From positions 113,599,552 to 113,663,551 of the forward strand of contig NC_073313.1 in NCBI RefSeq assembly GCF_027595985.1: DNA of 64,000 nt, in the 5' to 3' direction. This document shows positions 12,011 through 22,820 of this stretch, in pieces (within the stretch, counting starts at the first letter, position 1; each line of letters begins with the position of its first letter). The position numbers and the translations under genes are program-made. This DNA is from Sorex araneus (Eukaryota > Chordata > Mammalia > Eulipotyphla > Soricidae). The notes beneath the pieces are model-generated. The model was not told where the DNA came from, ran no database searches, and was given only the letters and a program-made list of their open reading frames with translations.

Positions 12011-12500
12011 GAAATAAGTCCACTTTGTCCAACTCAGATCCAACAGGAACACTAAATGCAGAAGCATTTCCTATTCTCATCCTTTTTGCTCCTTCCCTGA
12101 AAGCACAAATTTCTTCCCATATAACTCAGAGTAGTTTTAAGGAATTAAAGACCTCTTCCAATCACTAAGGACAAGAGACCAAGATGAAATTGCATCAGAC
12201 TTTAGAAGGAGATGTTCTTAGAATAATAACAGAGATGCCTTAGAATTCTCTGGCCCTCAAGCTCATTATTAGATAAAACATTACTAAATGACTGCTTACA
12301 TCCAAATAAAATGTATCCAGTAGACTTGTGAACCTCCTTAAGAATCTTTTCACTTCTTGAAATACTTTTTCCAACGGAGACATTTTTATGCATCCAACAA
12401 TTGGTACAGACATGAGGCACTCTTGCAAGTTTAAAGGATGGCTCCTCCAAGTTCTTGGCTGAAGTGAAACCTCCCACTTCAAGACTTGCCCGCCTTGCTG
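12011..12500 (-). repeat. Low-copy duplicated block B, copy 1, right part
   Basis: Aligns with 42768-43200: 'gagatgttcttagaa', 'gccttagaattctctg' and 'tttatgcatccaaca' are shared in order. Both copies have minus-strand frames with partial similarity (RASQRILRHL-like), but the copies need different frameshifts. A decayed exon is possible and unproven. Confidence 0.65.
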
Positions 12501-12589
12501 CTTCCCAACTTATGAATATCAGTGTCACTGCTGAGCAACTGTCTCAGATTTCTTTTCAAAGAAAAGTTAATCTCAAGAGTAGAGTTATA

Positions 12590-12720
12590 ATACACAGGCT
12601 AGGGCATGTGTCTTGCAAGCAGCCAAATGGTTCAGTTTCTGGCACATCATATGGTTCCAACTTGGGCAGGTGTGATATGTGACAACAGAGTAAGCTGTGA
12701 GCATTGCCGGTGATGTTGTT
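12590..12720 (+). mobile_element. Old SINE fragment, poly(A) type
   Basis: Traces of the tRNA head ('gggcatgtgtcttgcaag') and body ('gtgagcattgccgg') remain, with about 25-30 percent divergence by eye. Confidence 0.4.
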
Positions 12721-12739
12721 GGGCCTTACAGGTGACTTA

Positions 12740-12965
12740 AGTGAAGCGGCGAGGAGAAAGACGGTTATTTCCTCCAAATCTACCTCTGCCACCCCAGAAC
12801 CCAGGTTTACTGGGTTATGATCTCTCCTGCAGAAAATAAATTCAGGAGTAGACAGCAATGAAGCAAAACGAATTTTATTTAGAGGTTTTTGAAGGGGAGA
12901 AGGGACAGAATGTGGGAGAAAGTGGAGAATACTGTCCTCAAGAGAAAACTCGGGCTTTTCCAAAG
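12740..12965 (-). mobile_element. Possible LTR fragment of an endogenous retrovirus
   Basis: On the minus strand the order is an AATAAAATTCG poly(A) signal, a T/C-rich stretch, then a region resembling R-U5 near 12740-12880. It lies in a GC-richer patch. No partner LTR, primer-binding site or TG/CA ends were found, so it could be another repeat. Confidence 0.3.
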
Positions 12966-13099
12966 GTGTAGAGAGCCCCTAAACACATCCCAGCATTAGA
13001 TATGAAACATGAAAGTACACATCTCAAGAGGGGAGAAGGGGGCAACACATGTGCTATGCAAAGTAGGCACAAGCAGTACATGGGCTCGGGCAGCACTTG

Positions 13100-13222
13100 C
13101 GCGCCCTTCATTTATTCACTGAATCACTGTCACTGTCACTGTCATACCATTGATCAACGATTTGCTCGAGCAGGCCCAATAATGTCTCCATTTGTCCTAG
13201 CCCTGAGATTTTAGCAGCCTCT
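13100..13222 (-). mobile_element. Tail of RTE-tailed composite or SINE
   Basis: Contains the tail phrases 'cactgtcactgtcactgtc' and 'atgtctccatttgtcct', shared with the RTE LINE fragment at 17933 and the composites at 20467 and 43655. Confidence 0.6.
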
Positions 13223-13226
13223 CTTT

Positions 13227-13273
<47 letters not shown>

Positions 13274-13276
13274 TTT
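13223..13276. repeat. (TTTA)n microsatellite
   Basis: About 12 uninterrupted attt units. It sits at the A-tail position of the following minus-strand composite retroposon and was probably seeded by that tail. Confidence 0.9.
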
Positions 13277-15855
13277 TTGCATGATTTAAAAAAAATTATT
13301 GAGTCACCATGTGGAAAGTTACAAAGTTTTCAGGTTTAAGTCTCAGTTATACAATGTTCAAACACCCATCCCTTCACCAGTGCACATATTCCACCACCAA
13401 GAATCACAGTATAGCTCCACCCCGTCCCCCCACACCCCTAGCCCCCCACACCCCTAGGCCCCACCACCACCCCTAGCCCCCCCTTGCCTGTGTAACTGAT
13501 AAATTTCACTTTACTTTCACTTTGGTTGCATTCAATATTTCAACAAAACTCACTATTATTGTTTGGAGAGTCTCCCCCCAAAAGTGAGACCTGCTGAAAA
13601 GGAAGCATTTGCCAATTTGTTTTTCATTGCTGAGAATGAAAAGGTATGACGTCGAGTGACCACACCTAGTGGCCTCACGGTTTTGGGTTTCTGTATTTTA
13701 GTATTTTAGTAACAAAGTCCAGAGGAATATCTGCCAGAAATTGCATCACTGCAAACTTGCACTTCTCAATTATATTATATTCCACATATGAGTGCAATCT
13801 TTCTATGTCTGTCTCTTTCTTTCTGACTCATTTCACTCAACATGATACTTTCCATGTTGATCCATTTATATGCAAATCTCATGACTTCATGTTTTCTGAC
13901 AGTTACGTAGTATTCCATTGTGTAGATGTACCAGAGTTTCTTTAACCAGTCATCTGTTTGGGGGCACTCTGTTTTTTTCCAGATTCTGGCTATTGTAAAC
14001 AGTGCTGCAATGAACATAGAAATGCAGATGCCATCTCTACTATACCTTTTTGCCTCACCGGGATATATTCCCAGGAGTGGTATTGCTGGGTCAAATGGAA
14101 GCTCAATTTCTAATTTTTTGAGAATTGTCCATATTGTTTTCCAAAAGGGCTGAACCAGTCAGCATTCCCACCAGCAGTGAAGAAGAGTCCCTTTCTCCCC
14201 ACATCCATGCCAACACCAGTTGTTTTTGTTTTTTGGGATGTGGGCCAGTCTCTGTGGTGTGAGATGATATCTCATTCATTGTTTTGATCTGCATCTCCCT
14301 GATGCTTAGTGATGTTGAACATTTTCTCATGTGTCTCTGAGCCATTCGGATTTCTTCTTTGGGAAAATTTCTGTTCATTTCATCACCCCATTTTTTGATC
14401 AGGTTGGCAGTTTTCTTCTTGTGGAGTTCAACCAGTGCATTGTATATCCTTGATATCAACCCTTTATTGGATGGGTACTGCGTAAATATCCTTTCCCATT
14501 CTGTAGATTGTCTTTGTACTTTGGTCACTGTTTCTCTTGAGGTGCAGAAGCTTCTTAGTTTGAGAAAGTCCCATTTATTTATCTCTGTTTTCACCTGCTT
14601 GGCCAGTGGCGTGTCAGCTTTGAAGATACCAGTGTTTTCAATGTCATGGAATGTTTTGCCGACCTTGTCTTCAATGTACCTGAGGGAATCTGGTCTGATG
14701 TTGAGGTCTTTAATCCATTTTGATCTGACTTTTGTACATGGTGATAGGTGGAGGTCTAAGCCCATTTTTTGCATGTAGCTGTCCAGTTTTGCCAGCACAA
14801 TTTGTTAAACATGCTACCTTGCTCCACTTCACATTTCTTGCTCCCTTATCAAAGATTAGATGGTCATATATTTTGGGGGATATGTCAGAGTATTCAACCC
14901 TGTTCCATTGGTCTGCCGCTCTGCCTTTGTTCCAGTACCAAGCTGTTTTAATGACTACCGCTCTGTAGTAGAGTTGGAAGTTGGGGAGGTGGATTCCTCC
15001 CATTTTCTTTTTCCCAAGAATTGCTTTAGCTATTTATGGGGGCTTATTGTTCCATATGAATTTCAGGAGCACCTGCTCCATTTCTTTGAAGAGTGACAAG
15101 GGTATCCCTATAGGGATCGCATTGAATTTGTACAATACTTTGGGGAGAATTGCCATTTTGACAATATTAATTCTTCCAATCCATGAGCAGGGGATATTTT
15201 TCCATTTCCTCATGTTTTCTTTTATTTCCTGAAGTAGTGTTTTGTAGTTTTCATTATACAAGTCCTTTACCTCCTTAGTTAAGCTGATTCCGAGGTATTT
15301 GATTTTTTGAGGCACAATTGTGAACGGGATTCCTTTTATCATGTTGCTTTCTTCTCTCTCACTATTTGCATATAAGAAAGCCATGGACTTTTGGGTAATG
15401 ATTTTATAGCCTGCAACTTTACTATATGAGTCTATTGTTTCTAGGAGTTTCTTGGTAGAGGTTTTAGGGTTTTCTAAGTATAATATCATATCATCAGCGA
15501 ATAGTGAGAGCTTGATTTCTTCCTTTCCTACCTGAATGCCCTTAATATCTTTTTCTTGCCTAATCGCTATTGAAAGGACTTCCAGTCACTGCAAGCTCGT
15601 ACCTCTCTTTTCTGGGTCTTATAAGATGGCGGTCGCCACACCGCCAGGGAAAGGAAAGGCCGAGAGAGAAAAACCTTTCCCCTCCCTGGGCGGCATGGAG
15701 CCATGGCTTAGTTCAGTCTAGAGGCATTTTTGCAAGAAGCTGCTGGGTGCTGAAAGTAGTTAGTTGGCCTCCGGTATCATGGGATTTCAGGAACAGAGGA
15801 GCCGTTTGTGTGTGTGTGCGGCCACTTGGGTCACATCTGGCACAACTAATACATT
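13277..15855 (-). mobile_element. Composite retroposon LTC-2, split by an L1
   Basis: The L1-like tail and central part are at 13277-13767. The GC-rich 5' part with 'aagatggcggtcgcc' is at 15586-15855. The L1 at 13768-15585 separates them, and 22 bp of the host element are duplicated at both edges. Confidence 0.75.
13768..15585 (-). mobile_element. Truncated L1 (RT domain to ORF2 stop, no 3' UTR)
   Basis: A relatively young ORF2 segment. The minus-strand frame 15489-15034 is open for 151 codons (starts MILYLENP just after FADD), followed by 15003-14710 and 14798-14103, then the C-terminal 13775-14017 with YYVTVRKHEVMRFAYK. The copy ends almost exactly at the ORF2 stop, with no 3' UTR and no clear A-tail. 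A 22 bp flank duplication (13746-13767 and 15586-15607, four transitions) still marks it as one insertion. Confidence 0.85.
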
Positions 15856-16598
15856 TTTAACTTAAGTCTACATTGATTGCCAATCAAAGCTAGGAGTTAC
15901 AAATATTATATCTTTTAATCCTCATAATGACCACATCAATGACTATCATTGTTTTCTCTTTTAAAAGGTAATAAGTGAAGCTATAGACATTAAAAATGCT
16001 CAAGGGCAATAATACCATATTTAGGGGAATTCATTGAAATGCAAGTGAGCTGCCTTTAGAATTCATATATTTAATCACTATTTACAAGAGATATAATAGA
16101 TTGCTACTTTATAAAATACACATATTTACTACTTATATACTTATTGACTAGTTTTGGTGATGCACAAGCACTGCTAGGGGCTACTCTTTGCTCTGTGATC
16201 AAGGTCTATTCCTGGCTGTAATTAACAAACCTTAGTAACAGCAGGAACTATGAGGAGGGCTATTATTGCAACATAAGACAATTAAACCTGTGCTATATCT
16301 CTCTGCTCTGAATTATTTTAATTGAAAACATTTCAAAACCTATATCTATAGGATATGGGGAATTTTATAGAGAAACTGAAATAAAATAATGTAAAAGAAT
16401 TATGAACACATTTACTATGATCAAATAAACAGAAATTCTTAAAATAAGTAAAAGCAACGGGAAGAACTACCTTCCAACCAAGAATAAACGTATAACAAAG
16501 GTAGAATTCTCATGAATGTCAAAAGGCCTGTAAACTCCAGACATTCCCTAACCTTCACTTTCAACCTGTCATTGTTAAGAGGAATAGATAATGCTTTT

Positions 16599-17245
16599 TT
16601 TTATTTAATTTTTAATTTTTTCCTTTTTTTATTGAATCACCATGTGGAAAATTACAAAATTTTCAGGCTTAAGTCTCAGTTATACAATGCTGAAACAACC
16701 ATACCTTCACCAGTGCACATATTCCACCACCAAATAAACCCCAGTATACCTCCCATCCACCCACCCACCCACCCCCGCCTGTGTAACTGATAAATTTCAC
16801 TTTACTTTCTCTTTACTTTCGTTACATTCAATATTTCAACAAAAAACTCACTGTTATTGTTTGGAGTTCCCCACTAGAGTCGGACCTGCTGTGAAGAGAT
16901 ATGAGGTCGCTGCCGCGTGGTCTTGGATTTCTGTATTTTAGCAACTAAGTCCAGGGAAATTTCTTCCAGAAATTGGATCGTTGCAAGCTTGTACCTCTCA
17001 TTACTGGTCCTCATAATATGGCGGTCGCCACGCCCTTCCCCTCTCCCTGCAAGGAAAAAGCGAGAGAGAAAAACCTTTCCTCTCCTGGGCAGGCATGGGG
17101 CCGTGGCTTAGTTAGCAGTCTGGAGACATTCTGCAAGGAGCTGCTGGTACCAAAAGTAGTTTAGCTGGCCTCTGGAATCATGCTCGTGCAGCTACAGTGA
17201 GGCCGCACACGTGCAGCCCCCAGGATTACATCTCAGTGGAGAGCC
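16599..17245 (-). mobile_element. Composite retroposon, short form (LTC-3)
   Basis: An apparently complete copy of about 650 bp bounded by the 14 bp duplication tagataatgctttt (16585-16598 and 17246-17259). Minus-strand order is 5' GC-rich part, YY1-like site in 'gaccgccatattatgagg' near 17015-17035, A-rich middle, G-rich tract, L1-like terminal segment, A-tail. The C2 paralogue lacks it. Confidence 0.85.
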
Positions 17246-17282
17246 TAGATAATGCTTTTTAAAAGTTTAAGAAAATATGTTT

Positions 17283-17520
17283 GGGCTGGAGTGATAGCAC
17301 AGCGGTTGGGTGTTTGCCTTTCACGAGGCCGACCTGAGTTCGAATTCTCCGCCCCTCTCGGAGAGCCTAGCAAGCTACTGAGAGTATCGAGCCCATGCAG
17401 CAGAGCCTTGCAAGCTACCCGTGTGTATTGGATATGCCAAAAACAGTAACAATGAGTCTCTCAATGAGAGACGTTACTGGTGCCCGCTCGAACAAACCGA
17501 TGAGCAACGGGATGACAGTG
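17283..17520 (+). mobile_element. RTE-tailed SINE (no poly(A))
   Basis: tRNA-derived head (17283-17360), then 'gcaagctacc' body and the tail ending 'gatgacagtg'. A perfect 14 bp duplication, aagaaaatatgttt, lies at 17269-17282 and 17521-17534. The element ends directly in the tail, with no A-run before the flank. Confidence 0.92.
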
Positions 17521-17932
17521 AAGAAAATATGTTTACTAAGGGATTTTTATACCTTTCAATACAGAATTGGTATTTCGTTTATATTGAGTATTCTATATCA
17601 GATCAGTTTTTTACATCTCTACTGACCTTATGCAATCTTTTACTTATTAACAGACACTTAAGCTGTATCTGTATCTTATAGATACATTTTGTAAAATATA
17701 TTTACTGCTATAGAAGCAAGATTCCCTTTCTTGGGACAAAACACTTTATACTTTTATAGACCCATTCAGATTTTCTCTGTTAAATATATTAAATTCACTT
17801 CCCTCTTACTACATTTTGAATTCGTAGGTTTTACCAACTTCATAAAATCTCTAAATTCTTAGCACATAATTTTTTAAAAAGTGTTATTTATGTCAGGGAT
17901 AACACATCTGTGACATAAGTTTCATATCACTG

Positions 17933-18560
17933 TATCACTTGTCATCCCATTGTTTGTCGATTTGTTAGAGCGGGCGCCAGTTATGTCTCCATTTGTTCTT
18001 ATCATGTGCTAGTGTAGCCCAATGTTGTCTGCTTGCTGCAGGAACACGAAGAACCTCAAACCATTCATTCAGGGTCTTGATGAAGAAGTCTGACCATCTC
18101 GTAGGTGAGCAGCCACGCGGTCTTTTGACATCCCGTGGAATCCAATCGGTAACAGCTCTAGGCCAGTGGTCGTCTCTAAATCGCATTACATGTTCGGCCC
18201 ATATGATTTTCGACACCTTGGCAAATGAGACAGTGTCCCTGATTCTTGATCATCGATGGAGGTTGGAACTCCGGATTCCTTCTCTCACTTGAGTGACACA
18301 TGATACTTCAAGCATACCTCTTTCGATTCCTCTTTGGGATACCTGAATAGCGCTCTCATCCTGTTTTTGTAGGGCCTAGGTCTCTGCGTTGTATGTTAGT
18401 GCTGGAAGAACGATGGCGTCGAAAAGATGTGCCCAGAGCCGGAGGTTCTTTCTCCTCTTAACCACTTTTTCAACACTCCTGAAGGTGTTCCACGCTGTTC
18501 TCTTCTTTCTGCACAGTTCAGGTGCCAGGTTGTTTGTCATGTTGAACTCAATCCAACATG
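17933..18560 (-). mobile_element. RTE-clade LINE fragment, 3' end of ORF
   Basis: The minus-strand frame 18216-17965 encodes 83 residues with WAEHVMRF, AVTDWIPRDVKRPRG, TRWSDFF and WATLAHDKNKWRHNWRPL, in the style of the C-terminal region of RTE-clade reverse transcriptase proteins. Upstream frames to 18560 continue it with frameshifts. The 3' end (plus-strand 17933-18000: catccc, tcgattt, gagcgggc, ccagt, atgtctccatt) is the same sequence that forms the 3' tail of the local SINEs. No intact copy is in the window. Confidence 0.8.
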
Positions 18561-18955
18561 ACGAACATGTTTCAAATAAAAAATAAAATTTAATGCAAAT
18601 ATTTAGATGCCAGATTTGAAAACTTCATGTATATGTGAATAGGCATTATATTGCATTAAATGATTTTAATTTCTTTATGTAGTTTAAATCATATAGTACT
18701 CAATCAACAAGAAGTGACTTTTATTGATTTATTTACCTTTATTGCGATTTTCCCTGATAATTCCATTTCCCATGACTTTAAACTTTGGTAGTGAAAACAT
18801 GGGCAATCTGGGGACTGAGAGAATATGGGGGAAATTGGTGGATAGAAGAGCAAACTTGTGGATTGGTATTGGAATACTGTATGTTTCATACAAGTTTATT
18901 ACAAACAACTTTGTAAACCATGATATCTTAATAAAAATAATTATTTTTATCAGTT

Positions 18956-19641
18956 TTTATTTTTATATTTTTATATTTTTGATTGAATCACTGTGAGTAC
19001 ACAGTTACAAAGTTGTTAATGATTGAGTTTCACTCATACAATATAACATCACCCGTGCCTTCACCAGTGTACATTACCCAGTACCAATGACCCCAGGTTC
19101 TATACCCTCTTATGTGCCTTATGAATTCAGGTCTTCCACACAGCTGCCTCTATGGCAAGCACTTCTCTCACTCTCTTTCTCTCGCTCTCTCTTTCTCTCC
19201 CTCCCTCTCTTTCCTCTCCTGTCTCTTTGTACCTCCCTCTCTCTTTCTTATTGGGCATTATGGTTTGCAATACAGGAACTGAAAATTTATTATATGTATC
19301 CCTTTACTTACAATCAGCACTCAGTTCTTGTCCAGAGTGATTATTTCTTACTAACTTTGTCTTAGTGGTCACTTCTATATTCTAGCTACCTTCCCCCCAC
19401 CACCACTTTTTGCATACTTCCAAAATAGACCATTTCTCTTAGCTCTTGTTTCTACTGTACTTAGGTATTAGTTTCATACCATTTTTATATCCCACAAGTG
19501 ACACCAATTACTCTAAGTCTGTTCCTCTCCTTCTGACTCATTTAATTCATCATAATACTCTCCATGCCCATTCATTTATATGCAAATTTTATGGAGTATG
19601 TGCAGTATTCTATTGTGAAGATGTACCATAGTTTCTTTGTC
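18956..19641 (-). mobile_element. L1 3' end, old, host of nested insertions
   Basis: Minus-strand 3' UTR with a pyrimidine (sense GA) tract at 19160-19240, then ORF2 C-terminal codons near 19450-19640. It resumes at 20423-20466 and probably again at 21380-21450, after a composite retroposon and two RTE-tailed elements. Confidence 0.75.
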
Positions 19642-19655
19642 CAGTTATCTTTTCT

Positions 19656-20408
19656 TTTCTTTTTTTTAAATTTAATTTTATTTTATTAAATCACCGTGTG
19701 GAAGATTACAATGCTTTCGGGCTTAAGTCTCAGTTATACAATGTTGAAACAACCATCCCTTCACCAGTGCCCATATACCACCACCAAAAAAAAAAAAACA
19801 AAACCCACACAGTACACCTCCCATCCCGCCCCCCCACCCCCTACCTTGTAACTGATAATTTTCATTTTACATTCTGTTTACTTTGGTTACATTCAATATT
19901 TAAACACCAACGTCCCTATTGTTGTTAGGAGCACCCCACTAGATTCAGACCTACTGTGAAGACAAATAAGGTCGCGTGGCCGCAGTAGCAGCCGTGCGGT
20001 TTTGAATTTCTGTACTTTAACAAGAAGTCCAGGGAGATTTCTTCCAGATATTAGATAATTGCAGGCTTGAAAACCCAATCACATCTCGGCGGTGGGAGGG
20101 ACTGGTGCCTCCCACCTTCCCAAGAGCACCCTCGTGTCCTTTTGCTGCAGTTTTTGTCGTAAATCCCATCTGTGGTCGTCTTAATATGGCGGCCACCGCG
20201 CCCTTCATCCCCAGAGAGAAAGAGGCGAGAGAGAGAAATACCTTTCCCCTCCCGGGCAGCACGGGGCCGAGGCTTAGTTCTCAGGCTGGAGACATTCTGC
20301 GAGGAGTTGCTCACACTGAAAGAGGTTTTGCTGGGTCTGGATTCACGCTTGTACAGCTGCGGAGAGGCCGCACATGCGTGCGGCCCCCGGGATCACATCT
20401 CGGCGGTG
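19656..20408 (-). mobile_element. Composite retroposon LTC-4 nested in L1
   Basis: Bounded by cagttatcttttct at 19642-19655 and 20409-20422 (14 bp, perfect). The minus-strand 5' part is GC-rich (20060-20400) and holds 'aatatggcggccaccgcg' on the plus strand near 20184. The tail is L1-like. It gives relative age: younger than the L1 it sits in. Confidence 0.88.
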
Positions 20409-20466
20409 CAGTTATCTTTTCTCAGGCAGTCAAGTTGTTAACAGATTCTGGCTTTTGTGAATAATC

Positions 20467-21109
20467 ACTTGTATCACTTGTATTACTTGTCATCCTGTCG
20501 CTCATTGACTTGTTTGCGCGGGCACCAGTAATGTCTCCATTTGTCCCTCTTGTGTGCTAGTGTGGCCCAATGGCATCAGCTCACTCCAGGAACATGAAGA
20601 GCATCACAGCCTCTCCTTACTCATCCTTCCCAACGCTGCCATACTGGGGGCTATTTCAGGTCAAGGGAATGAGGCCCATTATTGTTACTGTTTTAAGCAT
20701 CTCAAATATGCCACGGGTAGCTTGCCAGGCTCTGTTGTGCAGGCAGGATACCCTCTGTACCTTGCCGGGCTCTCCGAGAATGACAGAGGCTTTTATGGCA
20801 GCCTCTAATCGTCCTTACAGGTGCTCCCAGTCTTTCAAATGCAAGCAAAATAAATTTTGCCCCCTCTGAGGGGGCCCAGTGAAGACAGCCTGGCATTGGG
20901 GCAGGAGGTTATGTATCACTCTCTTCTGGAAGCTTTGTTTTATAGTCTTTGGGTCTTGGCCATTAATGAGATTACATGGCCCTGGGGTAGTTTGTGGATG
21001 AATGCCAAGCTACTGGAAAACTGGGGATCTGGGTGGAGGAGGCCCAGTCCTGATCCAAGCAGGCTTGGAGATCTAAGCCACGGGTCCCGCATACCTGGGT
21101 TCCTCTGCT
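20467..21109 (-). mobile_element. RTE-tailed composite element (about 640 bp)
   Basis: The plus-strand left end (20467-20600) is RTE 3' sequence extending further than in the SINEs ('gtgctagtgtggcccaatg', compare 18008). It is followed by a SINE-like middle ('gccaggctctgt') and a GC-rich part with 'cagtgaagacagcctgg'. The L1 phrase ttgtgaataatc lies at both edges (20455-20466 and 21111-21122), consistent with a target-site duplication. Confidence 0.65.
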
Positions 21110-21122
21110 ATTGTGAATAATC

Positions 21123-21362
21123 GCTGTAGCACTGTAGCACTGTCATCCCGTTGTTCATCGATTTTGCTTGAGTGGGCACCAGTAAGGTCTCCATTGTCAG
21201 ACTTGTTACTGTTTTTGCCGTTTTGAATACTCAATGGGTAGCTGCCAGGCTCTGCTCTGCAGGCAGGATACTCTCAATAGCTTGCTGGGTTCTCTGAAAG
21301 GGACAGAGGAATCAAACCCGGGTCAGCCGGGTGCAAGGCAAACGCCCTACCCGCTGTGCTAT
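21123..21362 (-). mobile_element. RTE-tailed SINE
   Basis: The plus strand starts with tail repeats 'gcactgtagcactgtcatcc', runs through 'ggcaccagtaaggtctcc' and ends in the reverse tRNA head 'gcaaggcaaacgccctaccc'. It lies immediately beside the preceding composite. Confidence 0.85.
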
Positions 21363-21469
21363 TGTGCAAGTCCTGAAAATAGAAGTGTAGATGGCTTTTC
21401 TGTAGTGTCCTTTGGCCCCCGGGATGTATTCCAATAAGTGATACTGCTAGGTCATTTGGAGTCAGACTG

Positions 21470-22275
21470 GAAAAGTCTCAGCGAGGTAGCAATAATGCTA
21501 AGAGCTCCCTATTCTTCAGCTGTTATAAGATCCCCTTGTTGATGAGCTCGGCATAAAGCCTTCCCTACCTGTTTCCACAATGTAAGATCAAATTGATCCT
21601 TAGTTTGAGGTGTGTACCAATAACAATGCTTTATACTGCATTCTAATAAACGCCTAACAACTTTTTCTTTCAAAGGCATGCCAGCAGCTCGAGTAAACGA
21701 CTCAAGTATGGTAACATAATTATCTACTGCTGAAGGTGAGTTCCCCACTTGATCTGACTCTGGCTGCCGGGACATTCTGCAAACCCTATGCAGTACAAAC
21801 CTTCTCTGTTCCACCTGTTACCCTATGTCTTACCTTTGGACCCCACGGTGGGCACCAGATGTTAGTTGTCGATCGAGTGATCTGTCAGAGCCGCAGAGAC
21901 AAGCAAGGCATGTGGAATGATCAAGCATGGAGGTCTGCAGCTTGCTTAGGCTATTCAGCACTGTTCAGATTCTGCAGCCTCCTTTTATTGTAAATCGATA
22001 CACAAAGGCATACATCATACATTTAATCATCTGTATTCCTGTGTAAACATGATGTTCTCATACATTCAAGGGAAGTGAATAATATTCTAAGTAAAGTACC
22101 AAGGACAAAGCAGCTGCGATGATCCCTGCTGACCACCACCAGTCATATAGTTCCTGAGCTGTGTGCAGCCTGACACAGCTATGTTTGCAAGGCTATGTAT
22201 TGGTAGCTTTCAGACCTCAGTCTGGTAGCTAAGAAATCTCACTCTCCTAAACATACTCTCCAACGGCTGTGGCAA
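21470..22275 (-). mobile_element. 5' piece of an endogenous betaretrovirus-like provirus
   Basis: On the minus strand there is an LTR at 22275-21861 that begins TG and ends CA, with AATAAAA near its 3' part. Then comes a primer-binding-site-like TGGTGCCCACCGTGGGG, two differences from the tRNA-Lys type, and a leader. A gag start region follows (see the gag entry). The rest of the provirus and the 3' LTR are absent, and L1 debris lies on both sides. Confidence 0.7.
21509..21814 (-). pseudogene. Retroviral gag matrix fragment, truncated
   Basis: An open frame of 101 residues in which a segment around WYTPQTKDQFDLTLWKQVGK and an adjacent helix-rich stretch look like the N-terminal matrix part of a betaretroviral Gag. 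The listed ATG is not certain to be the viral start. The frame ends at 21509 with no capsid, nucleocapsid, protease or polymerase following. It sits just downstream of the primer-binding-site-like sequence, as expected for gag. It is an old fixed copy and cannot make a virus. Confidence 0.6.
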
Positions 22276-22309
22276 AATGCCTACCTTGCCCTAATTTCTG
22301 TTATCGTAG

Positions 22310-22560
22310 AAGTATTATTGTAATTCCATGCTTATATATCCCACAAATGATGTGATCACTCTATGTGTGTCCCTCTCCTTTTGATTATTCCTGCTAACAT
22401 TAGGTTTTTGCATGTGACAGGCCTGAGTTTGATTGTTGACACTCTTGGAGCAATCCCAAAGTGTTCCCCCAAAGATAGTCTCTGAGGACTGTTTTCTATG
22501 GCCCAACCAATCTCCCATAAATGAATGCAAGAAATTGAACTTGTGAATAAAATGGAAGTC
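22310..22560 (-). mobile_element. L1 C-terminal fragment with an old SINE insertion
   Basis: 'tatatcccacaaatgatg' and 'tctatgtgtgtccctctcc' match the reverse of the L1 ORF2 stop region. A decayed SINE ('gcatgtgacaggcctgag') follows at about 22400-22490. Confidence 0.5.
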
Positions 22561-22810
22561 AACAATAATGGTAAGACTTCAATAATAATCCACTTCCCAA
22601 ATTAAATAAAACAATTACGTAGAACATCAACTATAATGATAACTAGAACAACAAAGGAAATAACAAAACTGAATTTAACATCCAGATGTAAATGATGTGA
22701 CAGTGGCCAAGTATATATTTTATGAGGGGTCATGGAATACTCTACAGAATATGACATATTCCAGATCATAAAAGAAATAGTCCTTCTAAGAACGGAGATT
22801 AAATAAATAT
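22561..22810. other. Unclassified interval
   Basis: AT-rich, with no recognised repeat or long ORF. Confidence 0.3.
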
Positions 22811-22820
22811 ATTATCTGAG

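Larger units (their letters stand above)
15856..18955. repeat. Low-copy duplicated block C, copy 1 (with insertions)
   Basis: Aligns with C2 (31615-35165), C3 (49950-51140) and C4 (55740-58925). Shared phrases include 'attttatagagaaactgaaat', 'gtagaattctcatgaatgtc' and 'aggcattatattgcattaaat'. Private insertions are a composite retroposon (16599-17245), an RTE-tailed SINE (17283-17520) and an RTE fragment (17933-18560). A decayed SINE at 16165-16315 is shared with C2-C4, so it is older than the duplication. Confidence 0.75.

Noticed and set aside
12556..12963. 135-codon minus-strand frame as a gene
   Set aside because: It spans a decayed SINE and an LTR-like fragment, with no recognisable domain and no conserved context.
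17283..17360. tRNA gene, because of A- and B-box-like sequence
   Set aside because: It is the head of a SINE with a flanking target-site duplication, and the cloverleaf pairing is poor. The same applies to all other SINE heads here.
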